The notes: generated from the letters alone by a model not told the origin. DNA of 9,199 nt from Patescibacteria group bacterium (GCA_015485755.1 WFTD01000095.1:1-9199); one strand, 5' to 3'; positions 1-7,314 are shown, counted from the first letter of the stretch. Program-made: numbers and translations.

Positions 1-2
1 GG

Positions 3-923
3 TTATATTTATTGATATTTGTGATTGGGTTTGCTATTGCCTTGCAGCTATCATCAGATCAGCAAGCGGAGGAGAGCAGGAGAAATGAAGTAGGGGATAA
101 TAATATAAACAGAGAGCAGATTATTGTGCCGGCATCAACCGCTAGTCCTTCAGCTGTTGTAACTTCTACTACCCCTACCTCTACGCCTAAAGTTAAAGGA
201 TTTAGTTTTTCTGCTGCAGATAAGCCTTCTTTACCAGCAGGGGAAGGAAGGGATGAGTTTTTGGTAAGCAAGGTGATTGATGGTGATACGATTAAGCTTG
301 GCAATGGCGAGGTAGTTCGGTATATCGGTATTGATACTCCCGAGACAAATCACCCCCGTAAAGGCAAGGAATGCGGTGGGGAAGAGGCTAAAGCAGAGAA
401 CAAAAAATTAGTAGAAGGCAAAATGGTTAGATTGGAAAAGGATGTGTCAGAGACAGATAGATATGGGCGGCTGCTGCGTTATGTATTTGTGGGAGATTTA
501 TTTGTTAATGAATATTTAGTTAGGCAGGGCTATGCCCAGGCTCGCTCTTATCCACCTGATGTTAAATATCAAGAAATTTTTAGACAAGCAGAGAAGGAGG
601 CCAGAGAGAAAAAAATGGGATTATGGGGCAGTGCTTGTCAGCCCAGCAAAAATTCCATACAAACTGGCCAGGCCTACTCTGATAATACTCACCCAAAAGT
701 AGAACAGATAGAAAATCAAACAAACCAAAAGCTGCCAGATCAAAAGGATTTACCTTTACCTCCTAAGCAGATTAATTGCAGTGCTAATGTTTATAATTGT
801 AAAGATTTTGCCACTCAAGCAGAGGCGCAGGCGGTATTTGAGTATTGCGGCGGCAGTGCTAATGACATCCATCGTTTAGATGGAGATGGCGATGGGGTGG
901 CCTGTGAGGGGCTGTCAACCTAG
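3..923 (+). CDS. Membrane-anchored thermonuclease (SNase-like) with C-terminal excalibur domain, 5' partial
   Basis: This is a secreted or surface-tethered nuclease of the staphylococcal nuclease family, which cleaves DNA and RNA phosphodiester bonds using Ca2+. The frame is open to the window edge. A TTG at 12 is the first possible start, but the true start is probably upstream, because the hydrophobic stretch (LYL then IFVIGFAIALQL) begins at the edge and looks like a signal anchor cut short. Residues below count from the TTG. A Ser/Thr/Pro-rich linker covers about 40-75. The SNase domain covers about 82-206, with VIDGDT (88-93), RYIGIDTPE (103-111) and DRYGR (149-153). The catalytic equivalents of S. 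aureus Asp21, Arg35, Asp40, Thr41, Glu43 and Arg87 are all present (D92, R103, D108, T109, E111, R153), so the enzyme should be active. After a polar linker comes an excalibur domain at about 255-300, with four Cys (256, 263, 279, 298) and the Ca-binding-like DxDxDGxxCE at 290-299. The stop at 921 is 37 bp before ddl. A role in scavenging external nucleic acid is inferred. Confidence 0.93.
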   Translation, partial: LYLLIFVIGFAIALQLSSDQQAEESRRNEVGDNNINREQIIVPASTASPSAVVTSTTPTSTPKVKGFSFSAADKPSLPAGEGRDEFLVSKVIDGDTIKLGNGEVVRYIGIDTPETNHPRKGKECGGEEAKAENKKLVEGKMVRLEKDVSETDRYGRLLRYVFVGDLFVNEYLVRQGYAQARSYPPDVKYQEIFRQAEKEAREKKMGLWGSACQPSKNSIQTGQAYSDNTHPKVEQIENQTNQKLPDQKDLPLPPKQINCSANVYNCKDFATQAEAQAVFEYCGGSANDIHRLDGDGDGVACEGLST

Positions 924-926
924 GTA

Positions 927-954
927 TTTACTATTATTGACAGTAAGATATAAT
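927..954 (+). promoter_or_regulatory. Probable ddl promoter, leaderless arrangement
   Basis: A perfect TATAAT lies at 949-954. TTTACT at 927-932 (4 of 6 matches to TTGACA) sits 16 bp upstream as a possible -35 box. Seven bases past the -10 box is position 961, the A of the ddl ATG. The bases just before the ATG are taattttttt, with no Shine-Dalgarno sequence. This fits a leaderless mRNA. The start point is predicted from spacing only. Confidence 0.55.
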
Positions 955-960
955 TTTTTT

Positions 961-2058
961 ATGCCCACAAATAAGTTAAAAATAGCCATTTTATTTGGCG
1001 GTCGCTCAGCTGAACACGAAGTGTCTGTCCAGTCAGCTAAAAATGTGGCGGCTGCTTTGGACAAGGATAAATATGATTTGCTGCTTGTTGGTATTGATAG
1101 AGAAGGGGGGTGGCATTTTTTTGCTGACCAGCAAATTTTTACCCAGGCAACTCTTGATCCTGGGGTAATTAAAAAAGGAGAAGGGATTGCTTTTTTGCCA
1201 ACTGGTAAGTTACCCAAAGTTTTGCTTTACGAGCAAGGAAAGTATTTGCCTTCGCCGGATGTTGTTTTCCCAGTTTTGCATGGCCCTTATGGTGAGGACG
1301 GGGCAGTGCAAGGATTTTTAAAGATGTTAAATTTACCCGTGGTAGGAGCGGATGTTTTAGGTTCAGCTGTAGGTATGGATAAAGAGATAATGAAACGCTT
1401 GTTAAAAGAGGCCGGGTTGCCATTGGGCAAATTTATAGTGATTAAAGAAGGTGATCATGAAAATATTTCTTGGTTTCAAGTTGCCAAAGAGCTTGGTTCT
1501 CCCGTGTTTATCAAACCAGCTAATCTAGGCTCATCCGTTGGGGTAAGCAAGGTAGAAAATGAGCAGCAATTTCAGGAGGCTCTACTGTTGGCTTTTTCCT
1601 ATGATCTTAAAGTAATTGTGGAGGAATTTATTCCAGGCAGAGAAATAGAGTGCGCAGTACTGGGCAATGAACAGCCGCGCGCCTCACTGCCAGGGGAAAT
1701 TATTCCTCAACGCGATTTTTATTCTTATGAAGCTAAATATTTAGATCAGCAAGGGGCAGTTTTAAAAGTTCCAGCTGAACTTCCGGATGAAGTGGTAAAA
1801 AAGGTCCAAACTTTGGCTGTTAAAACTTTTTTAACCTTGCAATGCAATGGCATGGGTAGGGTTGATTTCTTTCTAAAGGATAGCGGAGAGGTATTGATAA
1901 ATGAAATCAATACCATCCCTGGTTTTACCCAGATCAGCATGTATCCTAAGTTATGGGAAGTTAGCGGGCTGTCTTATAGCGCTTTGCTGGATGAGTTAAT
2001 CCGATTAGCACTGGAAAGATTTAGCAGATTGCAGCAATTGCAAACTAAATATAATTAG
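961..2058 (+). CDS. ddl: D-alanine--D-alanine ligase
   Basis: This cytoplasmic ATP-grasp enzyme joins two D-alanines, using ATP, to make the dipeptide that ends the peptidoglycan stem peptide. At 365 residues it has the usual family length. The ATG at 961 is preferred over an in-frame upstream start at 880, which would run 44 bases into the nuclease gene and add 27 residues with no family match. Visible motifs are FGGRSAEHEVS (12-22, with E20 equivalent to E. coli DdlB Glu15), HGPYGEDGAVQG in the N-terminal half, KPANLGSSVG (185-194; K185 binds ATP, S191 matches Ser150), the omega-loop FYSYEAKY (253-260; Y260 matches Tyr216) and GRVDFF with the metal-binding NEINTIPG near the C-terminus. The EAKY motif with its Tyr points to D-Ala-D-Ala rather than the D-Ala-D-Lac product of VanA-type enzymes. 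No Shine-Dalgarno sequence is seen, and the start abuts a TATAAT box. The GT2 gene follows after 10 bp, so the two are probably co-transcribed. Confidence 0.96.
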   Translation: MPTNKLKIAILFGGRSAEHEVSVQSAKNVAAALDKDKYDLLLVGIDREGGWHFFADQQIFTQATLDPGVIKKGEGIAFLPTGKLPKVLLYEQGKYLPSPDVVFPVLHGPYGEDGAVQGFLKMLNLPVVGADVLGSAVGMDKEIMKRLLKEAGLPLGKFIVIKEGDHENISWFQVAKELGSPVFIKPANLGSSVGVSKVENEQQFQEALLLAFSYDLKVIVEEFIPGREIECAVLGNEQPRASLPGEIIPQRDFYSYEAKYLDQQGAVLKVPAELPDEVVKKVQTLAVKTFLTLQCNGMGRVDFFLKDSGEVLINEINTIPGFTQISMYPKLWEVSGLSYSALLDELIRLALERFSRLQQLQTKYN

Positions 2059-2068
2059 GGATAAAATT

Positions 2069-2935
2069 ATGTTGTCAGTTATTATTGTTGCTTGGAATGT
2101 TAAGGATTTATTGCAGCAATGCCTGTCTTCTCTTTTTCAAACCAAGCAGGATATTGATTTTGAGGTGATAGTGGTAGATAATGCTTCTTCAGACGGCACG
2201 GTAGAAATGATAAAGAGAGACTTTCCCCAAGTTAAATTAATCGCCAATCAACAAAACAAAGGCTTTGCCGTTGCTTGTCGTCAGGGAGCTGATATTGCCA
2301 AAGGGGATTATTTATTATTCCTCAATGATGACACTCAAGTTTTTGATCACAGTTTAGATAAAACAGTAAAATACTTACAGCAGCATCCCCAGGTTGGGGT
2401 TTTGGGATGCGGGATTTTAAATCCTGATGGCAGCCGGCAATTATCTGTACGTAAATTGCCTAGATTATTTGATCAATTGGTAGTATTGAGCAAGTTGCAT
2501 AATTTTTTTTCTAAGTTATTATCAAATTATCTTCAGCTTAATTTTGATTATCAAAAAACTCAAGAGGTGGAGCAAGTTATGGGAGCGTATTTCTTAACTC
2601 CTAAGTTTGTTTGGCAAAAATTAGGGGGCTTTGATCCAGAGTTTTATTTGTGGTTTGAAGAGGTTGATTATTGCGCGCGGGCGATTGGAGCTGGATTTAA
2701 AGTTATTTATTTTTCTGAGGCAGAAATTATTCATCAGGGAGGAGCTAGCTTTGGCCAATTGAGCGCTTTGCCGGAACAGAAGATTTTTAACCGCAGTTTG
2801 CTTACTTATGCGCGCAAACATTGGCGACAATGGGATTATTGGTTATTGTCTTTATTTGTGCCGATTAATTTTGTTTTAACCGCAATAGTAGCGGTAATGG
2901 AAAAGATTGGAATTAAACCAAATAAGCATGCATAA
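2069..2935 (+). CDS. Family 2 glycosyltransferase (WbbL/rhamnosyltransferase-like)
   Basis: This GT-A fold inverting glycosyltransferase transfers a sugar from a nucleotide donor to a growing glycan on the cytoplasmic side of the membrane. The N-terminal strand LSVIIVAWN (2-10) leads into VIVVDNASSDGT (33-44), where D37 contacts the nucleotide. The metal-binding DxD equivalent is FLNDDT with D87 and D88. The late acceptor/catalytic motif is WFEEVDY (195-201) after GGFDPEFY, typical of the WbbL-like subgroup. A hydrophobic stretch at about 253-275 (YWLLSLFVPINFVLTAIVAV) probably anchors it to the membrane. Length is 288 residues. The ATG at 2069 has only a weak GGGA-type upstream sequence. Its 3' end overlaps the next gene by 8 bp, consistent with translational coupling. 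Donor and acceptor cannot be read from sequence; rhamnosyl transfer is only the commonest assignment for relatives. Confidence 0.92.
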   Translation: MLSVIIVAWNVKDLLQQCLSSLFQTKQDIDFEVIVVDNASSDGTVEMIKRDFPQVKLIANQQNKGFAVACRQGADIAKGDYLLFLNDDTQVFDHSLDKTVKYLQQHPQVGVLGCGILNPDGSRQLSVRKLPRLFDQLVVLSKLHNFFSKLLSNYLQLNFDYQKTQEVEQVMGAYFLTPKFVWQKLGGFDPEFYLWFEEVDYCARAIGAGFKVIYFSEAEIIHQGGASFGQLSALPEQKIFNRSLLTYARKHWRQWDYWLLSLFVPINFVLTAIVAVMEKIGIKPNKHA

Positions 2936-4388
2936 AAACAGTTTATCAATCAATTGGAAGACTGTTGGTTTTATTTTTTTGTTGTTTTTGGCTTTGGAGC
3001 TGCTATCTTTTTATAGTTTCTTAAATCCACCAGCCAAAAATATTATTACAACTATTGTAGCGATAATATTTTTGTTGGTTGCTTATTTTAATATTTCCTT
3101 GGCATTGTTGATGGCGACTGCAGAATTATTTATTGGCTCGCAAGGATATTTGTTATCTTTTGGTGTTGGTGGAGCCAACATTTCTTTGCGGATAATAATC
3201 TGGCTGATCATAATTTCGCTATCAATAGTTGATTATTTCCGTCGTCCTGATTTTTATAAAGATAAATTGCGCAATAAACACCATCTGTTTTTTATTGGCG
3301 GAATTTTGACCTTGCTTATTTGGGGCAGTATAGTAGCTTTTTTTAATGGTGTTAGCTATGTAAATCTTTTTTTTGATGCTAATAATTGGCTGTTTTTTCT
3401 CTTATTTTTTCCTTTGTTGGCATTACCATCTGATTTTATTGGAAAATTGTGGCAGGTAATAGCGGCTGGCAGTTTATGGTTGTTTGCCAAAACAATCTTT
3501 CTGCTTTATTTCTTTTCTCATAATTTTTTTACCCAGCCGGTAATTTACAAGTGGATGAGGGATTTTCGTTTTGGTGAAATCACCTATGTAAGCGGGAACT
3601 TTTGGCGCATTTTTATGCAAAATCAAATTTTTGCTTTGTTGGCGGCAGTGTTTTTGATAGTTTATTTGTGGCAAAAAAGAGCAAGAATAAAAGAAACGGC
3701 AGATTTATGGTTATTATTGTTTTTTAACATTACGACTGTTATCATAAGCTATTCCCGTTCTTTTTGGTTGGCTGGGGTTTTAACTTTGTTTATTTGGTTT
3801 GTTTATGTAATAGCAAAAGGAAGGTTCAAATTCGTTGAATTGTTGCGATTCAATTTTATTTTATTGGTCGTGTTGCTGTTTTCTTGGCTGTTTATTTTGC
3901 TCACTGTTAATTTTCCTTGGCCTTATGTCAAACCGCAGGTTGGGGGGATAGTAACAGAAAGAATTGCATCTACTACCAAATCAGAACCGGCAGGCGGCTC
4001 TCGCCTGGCTTTACTCGGCCCTTTGTGGCAGGGTATAAAACAAAATTGGTTTGTTGGTAATGGCTTGGGAGTGACTGTTACTTATTTTAGCCGCGACCCT
4101 CGGATTGTTTCTACTACAGCTGGCGGCAGTGGAGTTTATACGACTTATGCTTTTGAATGGGGGTGGTTGGCTTTGTGGTTTAAGTTTGGTTTGGCAGGGT
4201 TGTTGCTTTTTGTCTATCTCTTAAGTAAAATTTTTATTATGGGCTGGAAAAAAGGAGGGGTATTTAGGGCTAGCGCAGTATCTTTATTGACTCTAATTTT
4301 GGTTCATTTTACCACTCCTTATTTGGATCATCCCTTGGGTATTGCTGTTATCCTTTTTAATCAATTGTTGATGTTTTATGAAGATTAA
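2928..4388 (+). CDS. O-antigen ligase/polymerase-like polytopic membrane protein (Wzy_C family)
   Basis: This is a multi-pass inner-membrane protein of about 486 residues with roughly 11-12 hydrophobic segments. Segments are visible at about 13-31, 38-58, 86-102, 121-139, 153-168, 175-197, 233-249, 262-297, 306-328, 409-433 and 450-478. Two features point to the O-antigen ligase/polymerase (WaaL/Wzy) family, which acts on lipid-linked glycans outside the membrane. One is SYSRS at about 274-278 in a membrane segment. The other is the long extracytoplasmic loop with GGSRLALLGPLWQGIKQNW (Arg about 359) followed by GNGLG. A further weakly matching piece is ALWFKFGLAGLLLF. I start at ATG 2928, which overlaps the preceding GT2 stop by 8 bp; an in-frame TTG at 2907 would add seven residues inside that gene. 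The 3' end overlaps the next GT2 gene by 11 bp. It may polymerise repeat units or transfer glycan to lipid or protein; the sequence does not decide which. Confidence 0.85.
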   Translation: MHKNSLSINWKTVGFIFLLFLALELLSFYSFLNPPAKNIITTIVAIIFLLVAYFNISLALLMATAELFIGSQGYLLSFGVGGANISLRIIIWLIIISLSIVDYFRRPDFYKDKLRNKHHLFFIGGILTLLIWGSIVAFFNGVSYVNLFFDANNWLFFLLFFPLLALPSDFIGKLWQVIAAGSLWLFAKTIFLLYFFSHNFFTQPVIYKWMRDFRFGEITYVSGNFWRIFMQNQIFALLAAVFLIVYLWQKRARIKETADLWLLLFFNITTVIISYSRSFWLAGVLTLFIWFVYVIAKGRFKFVELLRFNFILLVVLLFSWLFILLTVNFPWPYVKPQVGGIVTERIASTTKSEPAGGSRLALLGPLWQGIKQNWFVGNGLGVTVTYFSRDPRIVSTTAGGSGVYTTYAFEWGWLALWFKFGLAGLLLFVYLLSKIFIMGWKKGGVFRASAVSLLTLILVHFTTPYLDHPLGIAVILFNQLLMFYED

Positions 4389-5463
4389 AGTATCAATAGT
4401 TATTGTAACTTGGAATGGGGCCAGGTATATCAAAGAATGTCTGCAGTCGATCTTGCGGCAGCAGGATATAAACTTTATCAAGATAGAAGACAATTCCAGC
4501 GAGGATGAGCAAGGCAGCTCAGCAAATCACGCAGAAATAATTGTGATTGATAATGATTCAGCCGATGAGACGGTCAGCATTATAGAAAATAATTTTGCTG
4601 ATTATGTTTCTTTGGTAAAGCAAAGGAACAACCTGGGATTTGCCGCAACTTATAATCGCGGCATCCATTGGAGCAGGGGGGAGTATATTTTAATTTTAAA
4701 TCAGGATGTAGTATTGTCTGATAATTTTTTGTCAATTTTAATTTCTTTTTTGGATGCTTATGAGAAGATTGGGGTGGCAATAGGTAAGGTGTTGCGGTGC
4801 AGTTTTCCTTTTCAGCCGACCAATATTATTGATAGCTTGGGTTTATCAATAAACAGCAAAGCTCAAGTAACCGATATTGGCGCCGGTCAGGTTGACCAGG
4901 GCGCGGCTGGTGAGGCTGTGCCGGTGTTTGGTTTTAGCGGCGCAGTTGCTTTGCTGAGACGGCGAGCATTGTTTGAAGCAAAGTATAACAATCAGTTTTT
5001 TGATGAGGAGTTTGTTTCTTATAAAGAGGATGTTGATTTGTCATGGCGGTTGCGGTGGCTTAATTGGGACATTGTTTATGTGCCAGAAGCAGTTGCCTAC
5101 CATCACCGTTCAGCCAGAGCGGGAAAAGAATCTAGCGGATGGGGCAATAATTTGGCAATAGCTAAAAATTACTTAGCTAAACCGGATTTTATCAACTTCT
5201 TGTCTTACCGCAACCATTTATTTGTTTTAATTAAGAATCTTCCTTGGTTGCTGGCAATAAAATACGGCCCTAAAATAGCTTGGTATGAATTCAAAAAAAT
5301 GGTATTTGTGGCAGTGGTTAAGCCAAAAATATTTTGGCAGACATTGAGAGACCTTATTGTGCAGCTGCCATTGCTGATATCAAAACGTCGTTATATTATG
5401 AAAAGGAGGAGGATTAAGCCTAAAGCATTGGAATTATGGATAAAACAAACGACAAGCCGCTAG
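4378..5463 (+). CDS. Family 2 glycosyltransferase with a 19-residue insertion
   Basis: This 361-residue GT-A glycosyltransferase begins with KVSIVIVTWNGARYIKECL, the standard first strand and helix. The nucleotide-binding motif is EIIVIDNDSADET (53-65, D58). The DxD equivalent is ILILNQD (104-110, D110) and the late motif is YKEDVDLSWR (215-224). Compared with the GT2 gene at 2069, residues 34-52 are an extra acidic/serine-rich block placed between the first helix and the second strand. That block contains IEDNSSEDE, a loose copy of the following IDNDSADE. The C-terminal extension of about 100 residues has a hydrophobic patch (HLFVLIKNLPWLLAI) and a very basic tail (KRRYIMKRRRIKPK), suggesting attachment to the inner membrane face. 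The gene overlaps the O-antigen ligase-like gene by 11 bp and the next GT2 by 28 bp. Substrates are unknown. Confidence 0.92.
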   Translation: MKIKVSIVIVTWNGARYIKECLQSILRQQDINFIKIEDNSSEDEQGSSANHAEIIVIDNDSADETVSIIENNFADYVSLVKQRNNLGFAATYNRGIHWSRGEYILILNQDVVLSDNFLSILISFLDAYEKIGVAIGKVLRCSFPFQPTNIIDSLGLSINSKAQVTDIGAGQVDQGAAGEAVPVFGFSGAVALLRRRALFEAKYNNQFFDEEFVSYKEDVDLSWRLRWLNWDIVYVPEAVAYHHRSARAGKESSGWGNNLAIAKNYLAKPDFINFLSYRNHLFVLIKNLPWLLAIKYGPKIAWYEFKKMVFVAVVKPKIFWQTLRDLIVQLPLLISKRRYIMKRRRIKPKALELWIKQTTSR

Positions 5464-6245
5464 TTTCAATTATAATATTGAATTATAAGCGCGCTGGCTT
5501 GGTAAGAGAATGCGTCAAGGGAATTGTTAGGTTTGTTGAGGTTCCTTATGAAATTATTGTGGTTGACAATAATTCCCATGATGATATTGATCAAAAAATA
5601 TCTGATTTTGGCAATGTGAAGCTAATTAAAGCAACAGCCAACCGAGGATTTGCAGCTGGCAATAATTTAGGAATAAAACAAGCCCGCGGCGAGTTTATTA
5701 TGATTGTTAATCCTGATATTGCTGTTCTTGAGGGGGCGGTTGAGGCTATGGTTAGTTTTTTGAAGGAGAACAAATCAGCCGGGATGGTCGTGCCGCAATT
5801 GCTTAATCCTGACGGACAAGTGCAAATGTCAGTAATGAGGTTTCCTAATTTGCTTATGCCTCTTTATCGCCGCACACCTTTGGGCAAGACTTCTTTTGGC
5901 CAAAAGAAGCTTGATTGGTATTTAATGCGTGATTGGGACCATCAGTCAGTAGCGGAGATTGATTGGGCCTTGGGTGCTTGTATGATGGTGAGGCGAGAGG
6001 CTTTGGCTGAAGTGGGCTTGATGGATGAGAGATATTTTTTGTATGTAGAAGATACGGATTGGTGCCGCCGTTTTTGGCAGGCAGGCTGGAAAATATATTA
6101 TTTGCCCCAAGCTAAGATGATTCATTATCATGCCCGAGAGTCAGCCGGTAAGATATTTTCCAAGCTGAATTTAGTCCATTTATTGTCATGGTTAAAGTAT
6201 TTTTGGAAATTTCGCCAGACGCCTTTACCCAAAAAATCTGATTGA
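5436..6245 (+). CDS. Family 2 glycosyltransferase (WbbL-like)
   Basis: This is a 269-residue GT-A enzyme with SIIILNYKR (11-19), the nucleotide-binding EIIVVDNNS (D44), the DxD equivalent IMIVNPD (D94), and the late motif YFLYVEDTDW (E205, D206, D208). Its pattern, including PQLLNPDG and DWALGACMMVRREAL, is that of the dTDP-rhamnosyl transferase-like WbbL group. It is shorter than the other two GT2 enzymes here and has no clear membrane anchor; its C-terminus is basic (KFRQTPLPKK). The ATG at 5436 lies within the preceding gene, giving a 28-bp overlap. AGGAGGAGG at 5404-5412 is too far upstream to act as its ribosome site in the usual way. The TGA stop at 6243-6245 forms part of the -35 box of the mreB promoter. 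Substrate not assignable. Confidence 0.92.
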   Translation: MDKTNDKPLVSIIILNYKRAGLVRECVKGIVRFVEVPYEIIVVDNNSHDDIDQKISDFGNVKLIKATANRGFAAGNNLGIKQARGEFIMIVNPDIAVLEGAVEAMVSFLKENKSAGMVVPQLLNPDGQVQMSVMRFPNLLMPLYRRTPLGKTSFGQKKLDWYLMRDWDHQSVAEIDWALGACMMVRREALAEVGLMDERYFLYVEDTDWCRRFWQAGWKIYYLPQAKMIHYHARESAGKIFSKLNLVHLLSWLKYFWKFRQTPLPKKSD

Positions 6246-6270
6246 CAAAAACACGCCATCTAAGTAAGAT
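6242..6270 (+). promoter_or_regulatory. Probable mreB promoter
   Basis: A perfect -35 box TTGACA (6242-6247) is followed after exactly 17 bp by TAAGAT (6265-6270, 4 of 6 matches to TATAAT). The predicted start is near 6277, giving a leader of about 17 nt before the ATG at 6294. The -35 box contains the TGA stop of the upstream glycosyltransferase. A purine-rich AGGAGGGAG (6271-6279) follows, but it is 17 nt from the ATG and would be only partly transcribed. Confidence 0.65.
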
Positions 6271-6293
6271 AGGAGGGAGATAAATTATTTTTT

Positions 6294-7307
6294 ATGCTAA
6301 TCAAAAAAGTTGGAATTGATTTGGGTACTACCTATTCTTTGGTCCACTTGCCGCGGCGAGGTATTGTTATCAATGAGCCATCGGTAGTAGCTATTTCTAA
6401 GCTTGACAAAAAAGTGTTAGCCGTTGGACTAGAGGCAAAAGAGATGTTAGGCAGAACCCCAGACACAATTGTAGCCAGGCGACCGTTAAAAGACGGAGTG
6501 ATAGCTGATTACAAGACAACCGAAGCGATGCTTAGATATTTTATCAATAAAGCTTTGGGCGGGATAAAATTGTTTAGGCCAGAGGTTATGGTATCAGTTC
6601 CAGCCGGTATCACTTCAACAGAAAGAAGGGCTGTTATTGACGCTACTTTGGCAGCTGGAGCTAGAGCTGCTTATATTATCAAAGAGCCAATTGCCGCAGC
6701 TATTGGCGCCAACATTCCTATAGGTTCAGCTTCTGGTCATATGATTGTTGATATTGGCGGTGGTACTTGTGAAATCGCAGTAATTTCTTTAGGCGGGATA
6801 GTTGCCTCAACATCAATTAGAGTAGGCGGAAATAAACTTGATGCGTCTATTCAGGATTATATTAGGCGGAGATATAATTTGGCAATTGGCGAGCAATCGG
6901 CAGAAGAAGTAAAGAAAAGCATTGGCTCAGCTTTATTTTTTGAGGCAAAAGACAGATTAAGCATGGAAGTAAGGGGCAGGGATATGGTGACAGGCCTGCC
7001 GAGGACAATTATGGTTACATCAGACGATGTTACAGAAGCAATTCAAGATGAGCTTGAGGCAATTATCAACGCCATCAAGAGTGTTTTGCAAAAAACTCCG
7101 CCAGAGTTGGCAGCCGATATAATTGACAAAGGCATTGTTTTGTCTGGCGGTACAGCTCAGTTAAAAAAATTAGACGCGTTACTATCACAAGCTACTGGCG
7201 TTCCTGTATATGTAGCTGATGATCCTTTGCTGTGTGTAGCTAAAGGAACAGGGGTGGCTCTGGATAATTTAGATTTTTATAAACGCAGTATTTTGGCGGC
7301 CAAATAA
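6294..7307 (+). CDS. mreB: Rod shape-determining protein MreB (actin-like)
   Basis: This bacterial actin homologue forms ATP-dependent membrane-bound filaments that position the peptidoglycan elongation machinery. At 337 residues it is full length. Seen motifs are phosphate-1 GIDLGTTYS (7-15), NEPSV, GLEAKEMLGRTP, DGVIADY, phosphate-2 VDIGGGT (152-158) and adenosine motif GIVLSGGTAQ (280-289). L93 and F94 in GGIKLFRP coincide with the hydrophobic membrane-insertion loop known from Thermotoga MreB. Two motifs differ from the usual: GTTYS replaces GTANT, and SGGT replaces the usual GGG-containing adenosine loop. MreB is still far likelier than DnaK, given the small size and the MreB-specific KTPPEL and ERRAVIDA segments. 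It has its own promoter, no well-placed ribosome site, tandem TAA stops, and is followed after 7 bp by a GT4 gene. No mreC or mreD gene lies nearby in the window. Confidence 0.97.
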   Translation: MLIKKVGIDLGTTYSLVHLPRRGIVINEPSVVAISKLDKKVLAVGLEAKEMLGRTPDTIVARRPLKDGVIADYKTTEAMLRYFINKALGGIKLFRPEVMVSVPAGITSTERRAVIDATLAAGARAAYIIKEPIAAAIGANIPIGSASGHMIVDIGGGTCEIAVISLGGIVASTSIRVGGNKLDASIQDYIRRRYNLAIGEQSAEEVKKSIGSALFFEAKDRLSMEVRGRDMVTGLPRTIMVTSDDVTEAIQDELEAIINAIKSVLQKTPPELAADIIDKGIVLSGGTAQLKKLDALLSQATGVPVYVADDPLLCVAKGTGVALDNLDFYKRSILAAK

Positions 7308-7314
7308 TAAATTT

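Noticed and set aside
59..304. Minus-strand open frame, one of several opposite-strand frames in the window
   Set aside because: It lies wholly inside a gene with clear domains, has no recognisable family or ribosome site, and every convincing gene is on the plus strand.
937..942. Perfect TTGACA upstream of ddl as a -35 box
   Set aside because: It is only 6 bp from TATAAT, far too close, and a box 17 bp downstream would fall inside the gene.
880..960. In-frame upstream start for ddl giving 27 more residues
   Set aside because: It overlaps the nuclease gene by 44 bases, and the added residues do not match the start of the Ddl family, which begins near the FGGRSAEHEVS motif as it does from ATG 961.
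2907..2927. TTG start for the O-antigen ligase-like gene
   Set aside because: It adds seven residues inside the preceding gene. ATG 2928 gives the usual short overlap.
3361..3380. Long T-runs in the O-antigen ligase-like gene as terminators
   Set aside because: They encode Phe-rich membrane segments and have no preceding GC-rich hairpin.
4973..5161. Small plus-strand frame inside the second GT2 gene
   Set aside because: It is an out-of-frame shadow of a well-supported glycosyltransferase, with no ribosome site and no family resemblance.
5404..5412. AGGAGGAGG as a ribosome site for the third GT2 gene
   Set aside because: It is 23 nt from ATG 5436 and encodes the basic KRRR tail of the preceding protein.
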